DNA of 64,000 nt, from positions 496,001 through 560,000 of the forward strand of contig BJKQ01000015.1 in the NCBI GenBank assembly GCA_006538405.1, written 5' to 3'. The notes beneath the pieces are model-generated. The model ran no database searches, was not told the origin of the DNA, and saw only the letters and a program-made list of their open reading frames with translations. Position numbers and translations under genes: made by a program. This document shows positions 1-11,091 of the stretch, piece after piece. The stretch's first letter is position 1; every line of letters starts with the position of its first letter. This stretch comes from Hansfordia pulvinata (Eukaryota > Ascomycota > Sordariomycetes > Xylariales).

Positions 1-734
1 CATGACAGGAGACCGGCTTCGAGGAGACTGGCTTTCAGCAACGCGCTACACGTCGACTGGGGGCTTGAGCGAGCCAGAGACCCTCAAGGATCCGGGCACG
101 GCGCCGGCTCGACGGAGATTGCAGTGGCGATCCAGGACCTGGTCGCGGGCGTCGAGCGCTCTCTGCTAGTGAAATCTTCTGGGGCCCGCGAGGCCAGCCG
201 CGGCCGCACTGCCGAACATGTGACGAAGCTGTCGCGCGCCGTCGCTGATGTGTTGCCCGCTCGGCGCGCCCTTCGCCTACCACAGAAGGCTCGAGCTGGG
301 AGTGAGGTGCGAGCACGCGTTGCCGCCGGCCTGATCTGCCCCGTATGATTTCGAAGAGCGACAGGAGTGATCCGGCTGATGGCAAGACGACGATGCGTCA
401 GCAGCAGCACGGCGAACGTGACCTACCACTGCTTGATGGCCGGCAGAGGCAGTAACAGTAGGCCCTCTGTGAGGTCAAGCTCGAATGGGCAGATGGGTAC
501 GTACAGTCTCGACATCTCGAAGCACCTTGGACGGTAGATACATCTCGAGGTACGGTATGTCTCGAAGCTCCATCTGTGTTGCATCTCGCAAACGACACAG
601 CACAAAAAGTTGAATACGAGGGAAAGACGATTAATGAGTCAATGCACCCCAGTCTATGAAGCGCCTCCCTGATTGATATATGTACAACGGACACAAACAC
701 CCAATTTTCATCATGACCTCCGAGCGACTCGGCA
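1..734. other. Left-edge region, no firm gene
   Basis: The plus strand is open from the first base to a TGA at 346-348 (about 115 codons), so this could be the 3' end of a gene that starts outside the window. The translation is Arg/Ala-rich, resembles nothing I recognise, and both minus-strand frames are open over the same bases, as is common in G+C-rich DNA. From 349 to 734 I see only the probable 3' flank of VPS54. Confidence 0.15.
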
Positions 735-3700
735 TCACTGGCTCTCTTTCTCGTCAGACGTCTTGCCATCCGTTTTTTCTTCAGGGTCGCTTGCAGCAGA
801 CGGCGCGTCCTCTCCATCCTGTGACGTCGTAGCTGAAGGTCTCCCTTCTGCGGTCGTCTCATTCCCATCTGAAGGCCCGGGACTGGCTTGTTCCTTTTCC
901 GGCTTTTTCTCTTCTTCTGGCGCAAACCTCGCCTTCTTGGCTTCTACAAGACCCAAGAGATGCTGCCCGGTAGCGGAAAACCCGTCGATTTTGCTGAGGC
1001 GCTCGTTGATAAACTCAAAGTCCTTTTCCAGGCTGGAGGGGTCATTAGCACATGTGTAAAAGGATGTGGAAACATGTTGGACTTACCGTAACACACCAAC
1101 CCTTTTCTCGGGGTTGATGCCTTGCAGAGCCTGGCCCAGTTGCGACTTGTAGCTGTCAAAGATGGGACCCATGATCATCATAATTGCGCCCTCGGGAAGG
1201 TGTTTAGTGAGGACACGATGCAACGTCACTGTCTCCCTGGCGAGAGTTTCCATGTATACATTAACACCGATTTCAGACTCGTCGAGTGCCGCGTTCCAGT
1301 CCAGGCCTTTCATGGTCTTCGTGTGTGCCACAGCCCTGCCGCTCATGATATCGACGAGCTTGTCGTAGATGCTGTTTTGATGTTCTTGGAAGAGGCGCTT
1401 AACCTTGTCAAACTCTCCCATCAGCCCAGCAACGGTGACGTTGTTCACATTGGCGCCAGTACCAGCATGTCGGCGAATGAACTCGCGGACATAGGGTATG
1501 AGGGTGGAAACGAAGGACAAAGCTTGGGCAGCAAGCGCAAGATGTCGAGTGGTGATGTTCTTCAAGCCGGCAGATCTCGTGGCACCGGCCCCAAGAATGA
1601 GCTGCGTACAGCGTGAATTGAACAGCTGCAAGTAGGAAACAAGAGAGCCGGAGATCTCCGAGGCCATTGAAGGCATGCTGGAAATGAGCTCCAGGAAGTG
1701 TGACATACCTTCCAAGCACAGGATGGCAGACTGTGGGAGAATGAAAGATTCCGTGTCGATGACGGCGCTGCGGGTCTTCTCCTTGGTGGCTCCATTAGAC
1801 TCTGCTCGTGGCCGCCCGCTGCTCTCGGATTCCTGCTCGGAGAACGGTATCCAAATCTTGCTGCCGTGAGACCAGGCAGCTGCATCCCTGGTGCTGCTCT
1901 CGATAATGCGCTCAAGGAGGACGCCGTCGTTCTCAGCAAAGTCCTTGGCGCTCCACTGATCAGACTCCATGCCCTGAGCCAGCTTCTGCTTTTCACCGTC
2001 GCCGTGTAGCTGTATGAATTCCTTGATATGATTGTTCACGACCGTTTTGAGGGACGTGCCACTCCGACCTGAAATAGCCTCACACTCGTTCGCAAAGTAG
2101 AGATTCAGGGTAAAGTATCTGAGGAACCACTTCAGAGGGAGATGTGTGCTCTGTTCTGACCGGACACGTATAACCTTGACGATTTTCTCCTGGGCCATGT
2201 CGACTGCTTGACCCAGCAGGTTAGCCATGTCCATGGTGAGATGGATATCTTCTTGCAACTCGCGGTTCGCACTGTTCATCGGTGGCGACTTGAGGGACAT
2301 GGGAGACTTAATCTCAGACCCAACATCTGGCGTGTCGCCCAGGGAACTGGCGATGTCGAACAGAACCTTGAGCTGGGTACTAAGCCGCCGCAGTGTCTCG
2401 GTCACACTGATGTACATCTTGACGAATAGAGCCTCGGCATCCTCTTCGTCCAAAGCGCGGAGGTTGCGTGCCAAGATAGACGACTTCTCTTGCTGCGTCA
2501 GGCGGGATCCGACTGTTGAAGATGATCTGATGGACACATTGTCATCGTCATTGGAGGCCGGCAGCGGACGCTTGACCAGGTTTCGGATCTCCTTCAAAAC
2601 AAGCTCTCGGTATCCAGCAATCGCCGTGGTGATATGCTTGGAGTTCTGCAGGCCAGACAGCACGGGAATGAGCTGCGAACGTATCTGGTCGGTTGAAGAC
2701 AGATATGCCGGGAATGTAGACGAATCCCTCTTGTGATTGCCGCGGGATCTCATGGCCGAATTGCTCCATCTCATCAGCACTTCCTGATTAGAAACAGTCT
2801 CCACGTGCCTTCGAAGGTCTCCCAACAATATGCTGAGAAAATTGGCCTCGAACGCCTTTCCGATGCGGAAGCGCAAAGACGTCACGTCCTCATGGACGCT
2901 CTGCAGCGCAGCAGCATCTCTGAGATCGCGCATCATCGGAACGCGCTGTCGTGGCTTGTCCTGGTGAGAAGGCAAAGTGCCGCGTCCGGCCATGAGATCC
3001 TCCAGGGCAGAAATTCCGATCAAGGCCTTGTCCAGCTCCCCAGCGTCCACCATGGCCTCGCACCTGGCCACGGACTCGACGATCTCGCGAAGTTGCTGAA
3101 CCGCATCATTGAGCTGCTCAATGTTCTCCCGGCGCCGCTGTTGCTGAACAATGTCCAACCCAGTCATGGCGATCTCCTCGTCTAGAGCTTCGAGCTCCTT
3201 GCGTAACGTTTGTATCCGGTCGACCGAGTCTGCCGCTTCTGAGTGCAGCTCGCGCAGCGATCCCAGCGCAGTAAAAAACGTCGTGGAGGCTGTAGATATG
3301 GAGGAGATCAGATGCATCTCGATCGTGTCCATGTACCAAGACAGCTTTTCCTGAAGAATAGCGTTCGTGGCCAAGGCCTTACGAGGCGCCGCACCACCAG
3401 GGGCGCCCTGCTTGTCCTCTTTGGACCCAGGCGGGGTCTCACTACCTCAGAGCGCTCACTCACAACGTCGAAAGTGCGCGGGTTCTCGAGATGGAAGTTC
3501 TCGTCGAAGTAGACATTGGGGACGGTGGACAGAGGGGGCGGGCCTTGTATGGCCTTGCGACCAAACCCCGAGCTAGATCTTCTTCTTCGCGCAGAAGGGG
3601 ACTCATTAGGCGACATGGGCGAGGGAGACGGGGTTTTGGCCGAAGTTGTCGATGGTCTTCGGGAGCCAGTTGGGCGGCCGCGGGGCTTGAGGTGGGCTTC

Positions 3701-4216
3701 TTCAGAAGAAAAGTCGTCCGGTTTGGCCGAGCGTCCAAATATTTGGGCAGAGCCCTCATCGTCGCTTTCCTTTACACGACGTAGCTGCTCGTACAATGCG
3801 CCAACCTGAGAGAGATAGGGCTTGAAGTCGGCGGGGTCGACATTGGCAACTGTGGTGAGGGTGACAGGCGGGATGTCTCGGGCTGTCGGAGGCTTGTGAG
3901 CGCTTGAAGCGGGTGCAGAAGTGTGGGCCACGAGACCTGTCCGAACTATGGGAGGTTGAAGCAAAGTCGAGATGGCGTTTTGACCGGCCTCGTGGATTCC
4001 TTGGGCGTGGGACTGAGACCAGGTCGTGGACGAGTCAAGCTGACCGCCGACAGAGTGAATGGAGCTGGCGGTAGAGCCCCGCCTCGGGCCAGAATGCGGG
4101 AGGGATACATTGGAAGTCGACCTGTGGAAGGGAAACTCGTGGCGGGAATTAGGATTAGGAGGCGACAGAGGGGAGAGGCCGTCCATGGACTTGCGGGAAC
4201 TCTGGGAGGAGAACAT
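735..4216 (-). CDS. VPS54: GARP complex subunit Vps54 (apparent frameshift)
   Basis: Vps54 is a subunit of the GARP complex, which tethers endosome-derived vesicles at the trans-Golgi network. The N-terminal ~240 residues are Ser/Pro-rich and lead into the fungal Vps54 signature (VDPADFKPYLSQVGALYEQL, then FHLENPRTFDVVSERSEVV). A long helical region beginning ATNAILQEKLSWYMDTIE follows, and a C-terminal helical region ends in an acidic tail. The last intron is 1033-1086 (54 bp, donor GTAAGT, acceptor CCAG) and splices to FEFINERLSKIDG, typical of Vps54 C termini. Between the N-terminal block and the rest the frame changes at the four-base run 3433-3436. Adding one base there gives VVRPPPGSKED and a total of 3,429 nt (1,142 aa), so I read it as a sequence error. 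The gene is divergent from MCM5. Confidence 0.88.
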
Positions 4217-5399
4217 GCTCTGGGCGTCGGAGGGACAGTCGGGCGGGCCTGAAGGCAGTGCCCAGAGCTTTGAGGGGATGTTTGGTCGAGGTAGGCGGTC
4301 GTTGTGCTACCGCGGGAGCATTTCTGGCTGAAGGCCTCGGTACGACAACGAGGCTTGGAGATGTGGTTCCCGAGAGCCCGTCAGAATCGACAAGAGCGCG
4401 ATGCGGGATGACGAAGCAGATCTTCACAACCGTGGAGCGCTAGACGCTGTCGAGCTTGGGTAGTTGTCGAGATCGAAGCAAGCTGGGCTTTGTTGGGCCT
4501 TCGAGAGCGGTCGGGCGGGCATGGGGCGCGTCAGCAGGGGGAGCGTGTTGTTGGAGGGAGGCCAGCGGGATGAGCGGAATGAGCGACAGAGAACGTAGAG
4601 TTCTAGAAAAAGGGATTTGAAAGCGCTTCCCAGTCGGATGTTTTTCCCAGGCGCATGTCGGAGCCGGGGGAGGAGGAAAAGCAACCTGGGAGGCTTGGGC
4701 GTGGTGAGGAGCGTCAGCGAGGTTGAAGATGCCACCAGATAGATACCACTGGGCATGATGCGCGGCCGGCCAGCAGATACGTAGCATCCCATCCGATCTG
4801 GCCCGAAAGGGGTTAGTCTCGCTGGGCTGTGTGAGCAGCCACCTCGCTGGAGTCAGTCCGCCCTGTCGTCGTCGCTGCCGTCCAGGGCTGGGAATGGAGC
4901 TACAGTGGGGGCTCAGGAGGTGTGTACTCGTACTCCAGTCGTAGGTAGGCGCCTCGCTCAGCTGGTGTACGTATACGAGTACCAGACCCGCCAGCCCGAA
5001 GGGCCACTTGACGAATGCGACTACGTACTGCCTGGTTTCGAAGATAATACCTCTTAGATGCATCAAGTGCGACACCAGCCTCAGCAGAAGAACAATGCCC
5101 CCGTTAATGCACACACTTAACGCGCTGGAGACGCGCTCAGACGCGACTGCCACCTCTCATGGGCGGCGGAGTGGCGGGTGGTTTCCCCTAGCTGCCGCTG
5201 GACGATTTCTGACTCCTGGCTCTTTCGGGACCCGTCTGCCCCACGCCTGCACGCCTGCACGCCCGCACGCCTCCCGCCTCCTTCACTCTGCATATCGCAG
5301 GCCCCCGGCTCGACCCCTTCGCCTCAACTTCTCTGCCTCTTACCCCCGCCTCCACCACCCCCAGACCTGCCCACCAGCCACGGGACGACGCGCGCCATC
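4217..5399. promoter_or_regulatory. Divergent VPS54/MCM5 intergenic region
   Basis: This 1.18-kb stretch separates two divergent start codons and should hold both promoters. It contains two copies of the window-wide 8-mer (TACTCGTA at 4925-4932, TACGAGTA at 4974-4981) and a cluster of ACGCG cores nearer MCM5. The pyrimidine-rich stretch 5230-5370 is probably the MCM5 5' leader. I see no supportable gene; the open frames here are proline/alanine-rich shadows. Confidence 0.6.
5119..5147 (+). promoter_or_regulatory. Three phased ACGCG cores (MCB-like)
   Basis: ACGCG occurs at 5120-5124, 5131-5135 and 5141-5145, spaced 11 and 10 bp apart, about one helical turn, and about 255-280 bp upstream of the MCM5 ATG. 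ACGCG is the core of the MluI cell-cycle box bound by MBF-type (Mbp1/Swi6) factors, which control G1/S genes in ascomycetes. That it controls MCM5 here is an inference; none of the three is the full palindrome ACGCGT. Confidence 0.45.
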
Positions 5400-7674
5400 A
5401 TGGATCGCCAGTCTGTCTACTCCGTCTCCGTATTCCAGTCCAACGCGGGCCAAGGCGACGACACCCGCCTCCAGCTCCAGGAGCAGCTCGTCACCTTCAT
5501 CCTCCAGTTCCGCCACGACAATGTCTTCGTTTACCGAGACCAGCTGCGCGAAAACGCCCTTCTGAAGAAATACTTTTGTGATGTCAACATCACCGATCTC
5601 ATCAAATACAACGAGGAGCTGGCTCATCGTCTCGTCACCGAGCCTGCTGAGCTGATTCCTCTAGTGAGTCGCCCGCGCTTTTTGGCCAAATCTGCCGCCC
5701 ACTGACCCCTAGCCAAGTTCGAGTCCGCCCTCCGCAAATGCACCCACCGCATTCTCTTTCCACACGATCCTAAAGCTGTCGTCCCTGAGCATCAGCTTCT
5801 CCTCCACTCCACTGCCGAAGATGTCTCCATCCGCAACCTCGACTCGATGACCATTGCTCGCCTGGTGCGAGTCCCTGGCATCGTCATTGGCGCTTCCGTC
5901 ATGTCCTCCAAGGCAACTGAACTCCACATCCAATGCAGAAGCTGCCTGCACAACTCTACCGTTCCCGTTCTTGGCGGATTCACCGGTGTCATGCTCCCCC
6001 GCCAGTGCGGCCGTTCGAGGCCTCCGAATGACACAGCCGAGAAATGCCCCCTCGACCCTTACTTTGTCATGCACGAGAAGTCGCGATTCGTGGATCAGCA
6101 GATTATCAAGCTTCAGGAAGCCCCGACCAAGTTCCCGTTGGCGAACTCCCGCGCCACGTTCTTATCTCGGCGGACCGCTACCTCACGAACCGCGTCGTTC
6201 CCGGATCGCGCTGCACCGTCATGGGCATCTTCTCCATCTACCAGAACAAAGGCAGCAAGGGCTCCACGAGCGGGGCTGTGGCTATCAGAACGCCATACCT
6301 GCGCGCTGTGGGAATTCAGACCGACATGGACTCGACCGCGAAGGGAAGTTCATCCTTCACCGAAGAGGAGGAACAAGAATTTTTGGAATTAAGTCGCAGG
6401 CCTGATCTGTACAGCATCATGGCCGATTGCATTGCCCCGTCCATTTACGGCAACACGAATATCAAGAAAGCCATATTGTGTCTTCTCCTCGGCGGAGCGA
6501 AGAAGATCCTCCCGGACGGCATGAAGCTGCGTGGTGACATCAACGTCCTGCTGCTTGGTGATCCTGGTACCGCCAAGTCACAACTTCTCAAATTTGTTGA
6601 GAAGGCCGCGCCTATCTCCATCTACACCTCTGGAAAAGGTTCCTCGGCAGCTGGTCTCACCGCGTCGGTTCAAAGAGACCAGTCCACCAAGGAATTCTAC
6701 CTCGAAGGAGGAGCCATGGTGCTGGCAGATGGCGGTGTGGTATGCATTGACGAGTTCGACAAGATGCGTGACGAAGACCGAGTAGCTATCCATGAAGCAA
6801 TGGAGCAGCAAACCATCTCCATTGCCAAGGCCGGCATCACTACAATCCTGAATGCGCGCACATCGGTTTTGGCTGCTGCCAACCCTATCTTTGGCAGATA
6901 CGACGACATGAAGTCACCAGGAGAGAACATCGACTTTCAGACTACAATCCTCTCCCGTTTCGACATGATCTTCATCGTCAAAGACGAGCACACACGCGAC
7001 AAGGACGAGCGCATCGCCAAGCACGTTATGGGCATCCACATGGGAGGACGTGGCATAGAAGAGCAGGTTGAGGGCGAGATCCCCGTGGACAAGATGAAGC
7101 GGTACCTGAGCTACTGCAAATCGTAAGTCGAATTATCCGCAGTCCTGGGTTTTCCTCTGACCTGACACTGACATCTCGCAGTCGCTGTGCCCCTCGATTA
7201 TCTGCAGAAGCTGCAGAGAAACTTTCGTCTCACTTCGTCTCCATTCGCAAGCAGGTTCACGCCTCTGAGATCGAGGCGAACACGCGGTCCAGTATTCCCA
7301 TCACGGTCCGACAACTGGAGGCTATTGTCCGCATTACCGAAGCGCTAGCGAAGCTTACACTGTCTCCCATCGCAACCGAAGAGCACGTTGACGAGGCCAT
7401 TCGGCTCTTCCTGTGCAGTACCATGGACGCCGTCAATCAGGGCTCAAACCAGGGCAGCCGGGAGTTGAACGAGGAAGTGACGCGGCTCGAGTCGGAGCTC
7501 AAGCGGCGTCTGCCTATTGGCTGGAGCACGAGTCTCGCCTCGCTGAGACGCGAGATGGTCGAAGGCAAGGGATACAGCGAGCAGAGCCTGAACCGTGCGT
7601 TGATGGTGCTGCAGAGAAGAGATACTATCATGTTCAGGAACCAGGGTGCGCAGGTGTATCGCAACGGCGCTTGA
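5400..7674 (+). CDS. MCM5: MCM5 replicative helicase subunit (apparent frameshift)
   Basis: Mcm5 is one of six subunits of the nuclear MCM2-7 helicase that licenses origins and unwinds DNA. Exons are 5400-5663, 5718-7122 and 7182-7674. Intron 1 (54 bp) uses an AAG acceptor, which restores [16 protein letters not shown]; intron 2 is 59 bp. Visible motifs, numbered after correction, are zinc-finger cysteines near 161, 164, 185 and 198, Walker A GDPGTAKS near 368, Walker B CIDEFDKM near 431, and the arginine-finger motif LSRFD near 500. The frame breaks at the C run 6121-6124, between KLQEAP and [13 protein letters not shown]. One added C gives 2,163 nt and 720 aa, about the usual Mcm5 length. 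Mcm5 is essential, so a sequence error is more likely than loss. Confidence 0.95.
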
Positions 7675-8243
7675 GGGAATGAAAGCCAGCGGTTGGGCTG
7701 TGGGTTGCTTATTTGCCATGGAAGCCAGGAGTTCGGATCCTTGAAAATGGATTGGGAAGGCAAAGAAGAGGTCAGGGGTGGTTCATTTCATCGATATAAT
7801 GTGAATAAGAGATCATGACAACGACCAAGAGATTCCCACGAGAGCCGGTATTGGCCCTCATTGGATTGCAACAATGCTTAGATCTTTGTTCGTCGGTGAC
7901 TGCCATCGTGTCGTCGGGGATATGCCCGTATAGCGAATATGTCTGCATAAGGTACGCACTGGTGTTGAGCGCTCCGGATAATGGGCGACCTCGAAAAGCG
8001 ACAGGGGTCGAGGCCCCATGGCCCCAGTGCACCTCTCGCGTTTTAACGACAGGTACGAGGGTGACCGTGGGGTCCTGCCGCGCAGGCTCCACCAAAAAAA
8101 TCGGCGGGGCTCGATTTTCACGGTCAAGCTCCCGTTCTCTGCTGCCAGTGCAAACCAGCCTTTGCTTCCGCGTGGTCACCGAAACCAATCCCTCTCAGCT
8201 CCCTCTCCGCACCCTCTGCCACCTCATCGACAAGAGCGACACG
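7675..8243. other. Intergenic region, MCM5 3' to next gene
   Basis: Tandem plus-strand genes flank this 570-bp gap. It should hold the MCM5 3' end and the promoter and leader of the next gene. A short poly-A run lies at about 8093-8101. I see no supportable gene or RNA. Confidence 0.4.
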
Positions 8244-9559
8244 ATGCCTCACAAACACACGAGACGCGACAAAGACGAGTCCGCGTGAGTAATCATCTGA
8301 GCCCTTTCCCGCGTCACCCGCATGCCCCCCAAATCCGACGCAGCACCCACTCCTTACTGACCGACCCGCCTTTCACCAGATTCAACCTCCCTCCGTCGCA
8401 AATCGCAAAGTCCCTCCCCGTGCGGCAAACGCAACCACAGAACGAGCAAAAGCAGAAAGGACAGCAACAGAAGGGCAAGAAGAACGGAGGAGGAGCCGGA
8501 GGTCAGCCCGGCGATGCGGCACCCGCCTCCACAGGCGGCAGGAGCAACAAGAAGCGCAAGCGCGAAGGCGGGAGCGGCGCCGCGACGGCGACACCCAAGA
8601 CGGACGATGCGCCCCGGGCCTTCAAGCGACTGATGGCCTTTGCTGAGGGCAGGCGGGCGAGGTCTGGCCTGGACAATGGCGAGGACAACCGCAAGGGGCA
8701 GGGCAAAGGCAACAAGAAGCGCCAGGGCGGTCAGAAGACGGATGAGGCCGAGGGTGCTTCGACGACTGCCGCGACGGAGAGCGGCGGTAGCGGCGCCCAG
8801 GAGACGGCAACAGCCGCCAAGCCCGCGCCGAGCTCCGGGCCCGAGATCCCCAAGATCCGCCCCGGCGAGCGCATGTCCGAGTTCGCGGCGCGTGTGGACG
8901 CGGCGCTGCCGGTCAGCGGGCTGGTGAGCAAGAGCACGAATCGGACGGGCGGGGACCCGCTGACGGGCGGCAAGAAGTGGCGGACCAAGAAGGAGATGAA
9001 GATGCACAAGATGTACGACGAGTGGAGGGAACAGGAGCGCAAGATCAAGGAGCGGCAGGCCGAGGACGCCGAGGACGCGGCGGAGAAGGCGCTCGAGGAC
9101 GACGAGACGGGCGTGTCGTGGAAGATGAACATGCGCCAGCTCGGCGGAGATGACGGCGACGGCGGCGGCGGCGGTCCGCTGGCGAAGAAGAGCAAGAAGA
9201 AGAAGGGCAAGAAGGGCAAGAAAGGCGGCGGTGGCGGCGACAGGGAGAAGTACATTGACGAGGCGTCAGGTCCCGAGGAAGACCCCTGGGAGGAGCTGCG
9301 GCGCAAGCGCGAGGAGAAGCGGCCCGGCTTGCACGATGTGGTGACGGCGCCCCCGGAGCTGACGGCGCGGCCGCCCAAGAAGCTGGCGGTGATGCGGCGA
9401 GGCGCGGCGGTCGACGTGGACGGCGTGCCCCGAGCCGCCGGGTCGCTGCGCCGTCGCGAGGAGCTGCAGTCAGTCCGCAACGACGTTGTCGCGTCCTATC
9501 GCAAGCTCATGAGCGATCGGAGGCCAGCGCTCGGGCTTGAGCAGGAGCAGCAACAGTAG
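8244..9559 (+). CDS. Basic CCDC137-like nucleolar-type protein
   Basis: Exons are 8244-8284 and 8380-9559 around a 95-bp intron (GTGAGT...CCAG), giving 406 aa that start MPHKHTRRDKDES. The protein is Lys/Arg-rich with a low-complexity N-terminal third. Four blocks line up in order with what I recall of animal CCDC137: PRAFKRLM...RARSGLDNG; IPKIRPGERMSEFAARVDAA; LHDVVTAPPELTARPPKK; and a C-terminal SLRRREELQSVR..VVASYRKLM. Between blocks two and three are a charged coiled-coil (KKEMKMHKMYDEWREQERKI) and a Lys/Gly tract near 9188-9240. CCDC137 is a nucleolar or chromosome-associated RNA-binding-type protein, and a similar place is an inference. Fungal relatives are usually annotated as hypothetical. 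The family link is from memory and unverified. Confidence 0.75.
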
Positions 9560-10014
9560 TAGCAGTCAGCCGGCCCGTCAGCCTCATCAGTGCAAGACCC
9601 GAACTTGGAGCGCTAAGCTCCTGCGCTGGGAAGGACAAATAGCGTAAAGAATATAGACGATGATTGTTACATGTACATCCTTTTATGATATTGTCGTAGA
9701 TATGTTTCGCATTTCATTCAGCTCGATACCATTGTTGTCGGCTCCAATTGCTGTTTGAACAGCCAAGCAGACGAGTCCCTATTCGCACTTTCACTGGACT
9801 GTCCGTCTTTCTCTTTCATTTACAGGTTGGTATCCTCCCTAGTGACAGTGCAATGGACTACTCCGTACCTACCTACTTAGCGAAGTGAGAGATGATGCCC
9901 ATGTGTGATTTCCACTGTTTCTGCCTACTAGAAAAAAAAGGTCCAGCATTGCGTATCGTAAGAGGCCAAGGAGCGCCGCAAAAAGCACATGATCTTGATC
10001 AGATCAAAAGAAAC
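9560..10014. other. Intergenic region with tRNA 3' flank
   Basis: This is the 3' flank of the CCDC137-like gene and, on the minus strand, the downstream side of the tRNA-Glu. The sequence next to the tRNA reads TTTCTTTTG on the minus strand, a plausible weak Pol III terminator. I see no gene. Confidence 0.4.
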
Positions 10015-10085
10015 TCCGAATCGGGGAATCGAACCCCGGGCTTGACGGTGAGAGCGTCAAATGTTAGCCACTACACCAATTCGGA
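10015..10085 (-). tRNA. tRNA-Glu (CTC anticodon)
   Basis: On the minus strand the 7-bp acceptor stem TCCGAAT/ATTCGGA closes perfectly. The anticodon stem TGACG/CGTCA presents the loop CTCTCAC, with anticodon CTC at loop positions 3-5, so it reads GAG (Glu). The T arm is CGGGG-TTCGATT-CCCCG and holds the B box GGTTCGATTCC. Length is 71 nt without intron; CCA is not encoded, as expected for a nuclear gene. The TFIIIC subunit gene TFC3 starts 1 kb away. Confidence 0.93.
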
Positions 10086-11091
10086 TTACACGAGGTTGAT
10101 CCTGTGACGTTGATAGAAGGCTGCCGTTATTAAGACTATGTCCACGATCTTCTAGATTCCGGACTCAATTCAGTACCATCCAGAGGCCACTTGAGCGATC
10201 AACGGCTCAAGGGCGTGAGGTGGTCCTGAGTCGAGCCAGCGACGGAAGTGCACTGCTAAAGAAGGATTGGCTATCTCCTGATTACTGGCTGGGTAAATCG
10301 ATCATCGTGATGATGCCGCAAGTGGGACAAAACTCGGCAGCTGTTTGACGAAGACAATACCGTGCAGTTCTTGGTGGACAGGAAATATATGGTAATGGCA
10401 TCCAACTACATGGCTGATGAATGAAGCCAGCTGGAGCTTGAGGTAGTGAGGTACGAGCAGATCTCCCAAGGTTGGGAGGATGGGAGGATGGGGCCTCTAA
10501 GTGCGGGCCCTGAGGCTGGCAGCTGGCGGGCCACACTAGACCAGCTGGTCGATTGAGGTACGTACTCCTACCGTACTCGTTCAAGGTGGTCCCGCTCCTG
10601 CAGGTGAGGAAGACATTGACCTCAGTCGCGCGCAAGGCGAGTTGGAACCCCACCTACCCCACGTCCAGCGTGGATGTCTTCGAAATCGACTTTTTCGATT
10701 TTTGAAGACTGCGGGTTCGAGCGCCACTTGTGTCGGTCCTTTGCAGCTCCATCCGACGCGAAAGCCGGGCTTCGTCGCCATCTGTGCACCAGCTCTTCGC
10801 TCCCCCGTTACCTGGCCCGCTCGTCGTCGACGCTCTCGCCGCGCAATTCGAGCCCGATTCGATCCCATAGCTCACCTGCCGTGTCGCAGGGCCCCGTGGG
10901 TCGCTCCCGTCGCATCGCATCGCTTTGGCTACGACGAGATTGCGCCGGCCAGCGTCGTTTCTCTGCTGGACTGCAAACACGCGACAGCAAATTCTGTCCG
11001 GCTCGCGCCGACGCGCCTCAGACGCACCCAATGAGCTTGGCGCCCCAAGGCCACCCGTCCGCCTCCCAATGCCTCTTATTCACATCCCGCC
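10086..11091. other. Intergenic region before TFC3
   Basis: This 1-kb stretch is the TFC3 promoter and leader and the upstream side of the tRNA-Glu gene. It contains one imperfect inverted repeat (10676-10709). Open frames in 10640-11110 exist on both strands but are Arg/Ser-rich with no recognisable domain, so I treat them as chance. Confidence 0.4.
10676..10709. repeat. Imperfect inverted repeat (possible hairpin)
   Basis: GTCTTCGAAATCG at 10676-10688 is nearly the reverse complement of CGATTTTTGAAGAC at 10696-10709, with a short T-rich loop. The arms differ by one mismatch and one extra base. It lies about 385 bp upstream of the TFC3 start; its role is unknown. Confidence 0.5.

Noticed and set aside
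3380..3463. Intron in VPS54 from GTGAGT (3463) to an AAG near 3380
   Set aside because: It would remove the conserved VSERSEVVRP segment. A one-base loss at the neighbouring C run explains the frame change better and matches the same pattern in other genes.
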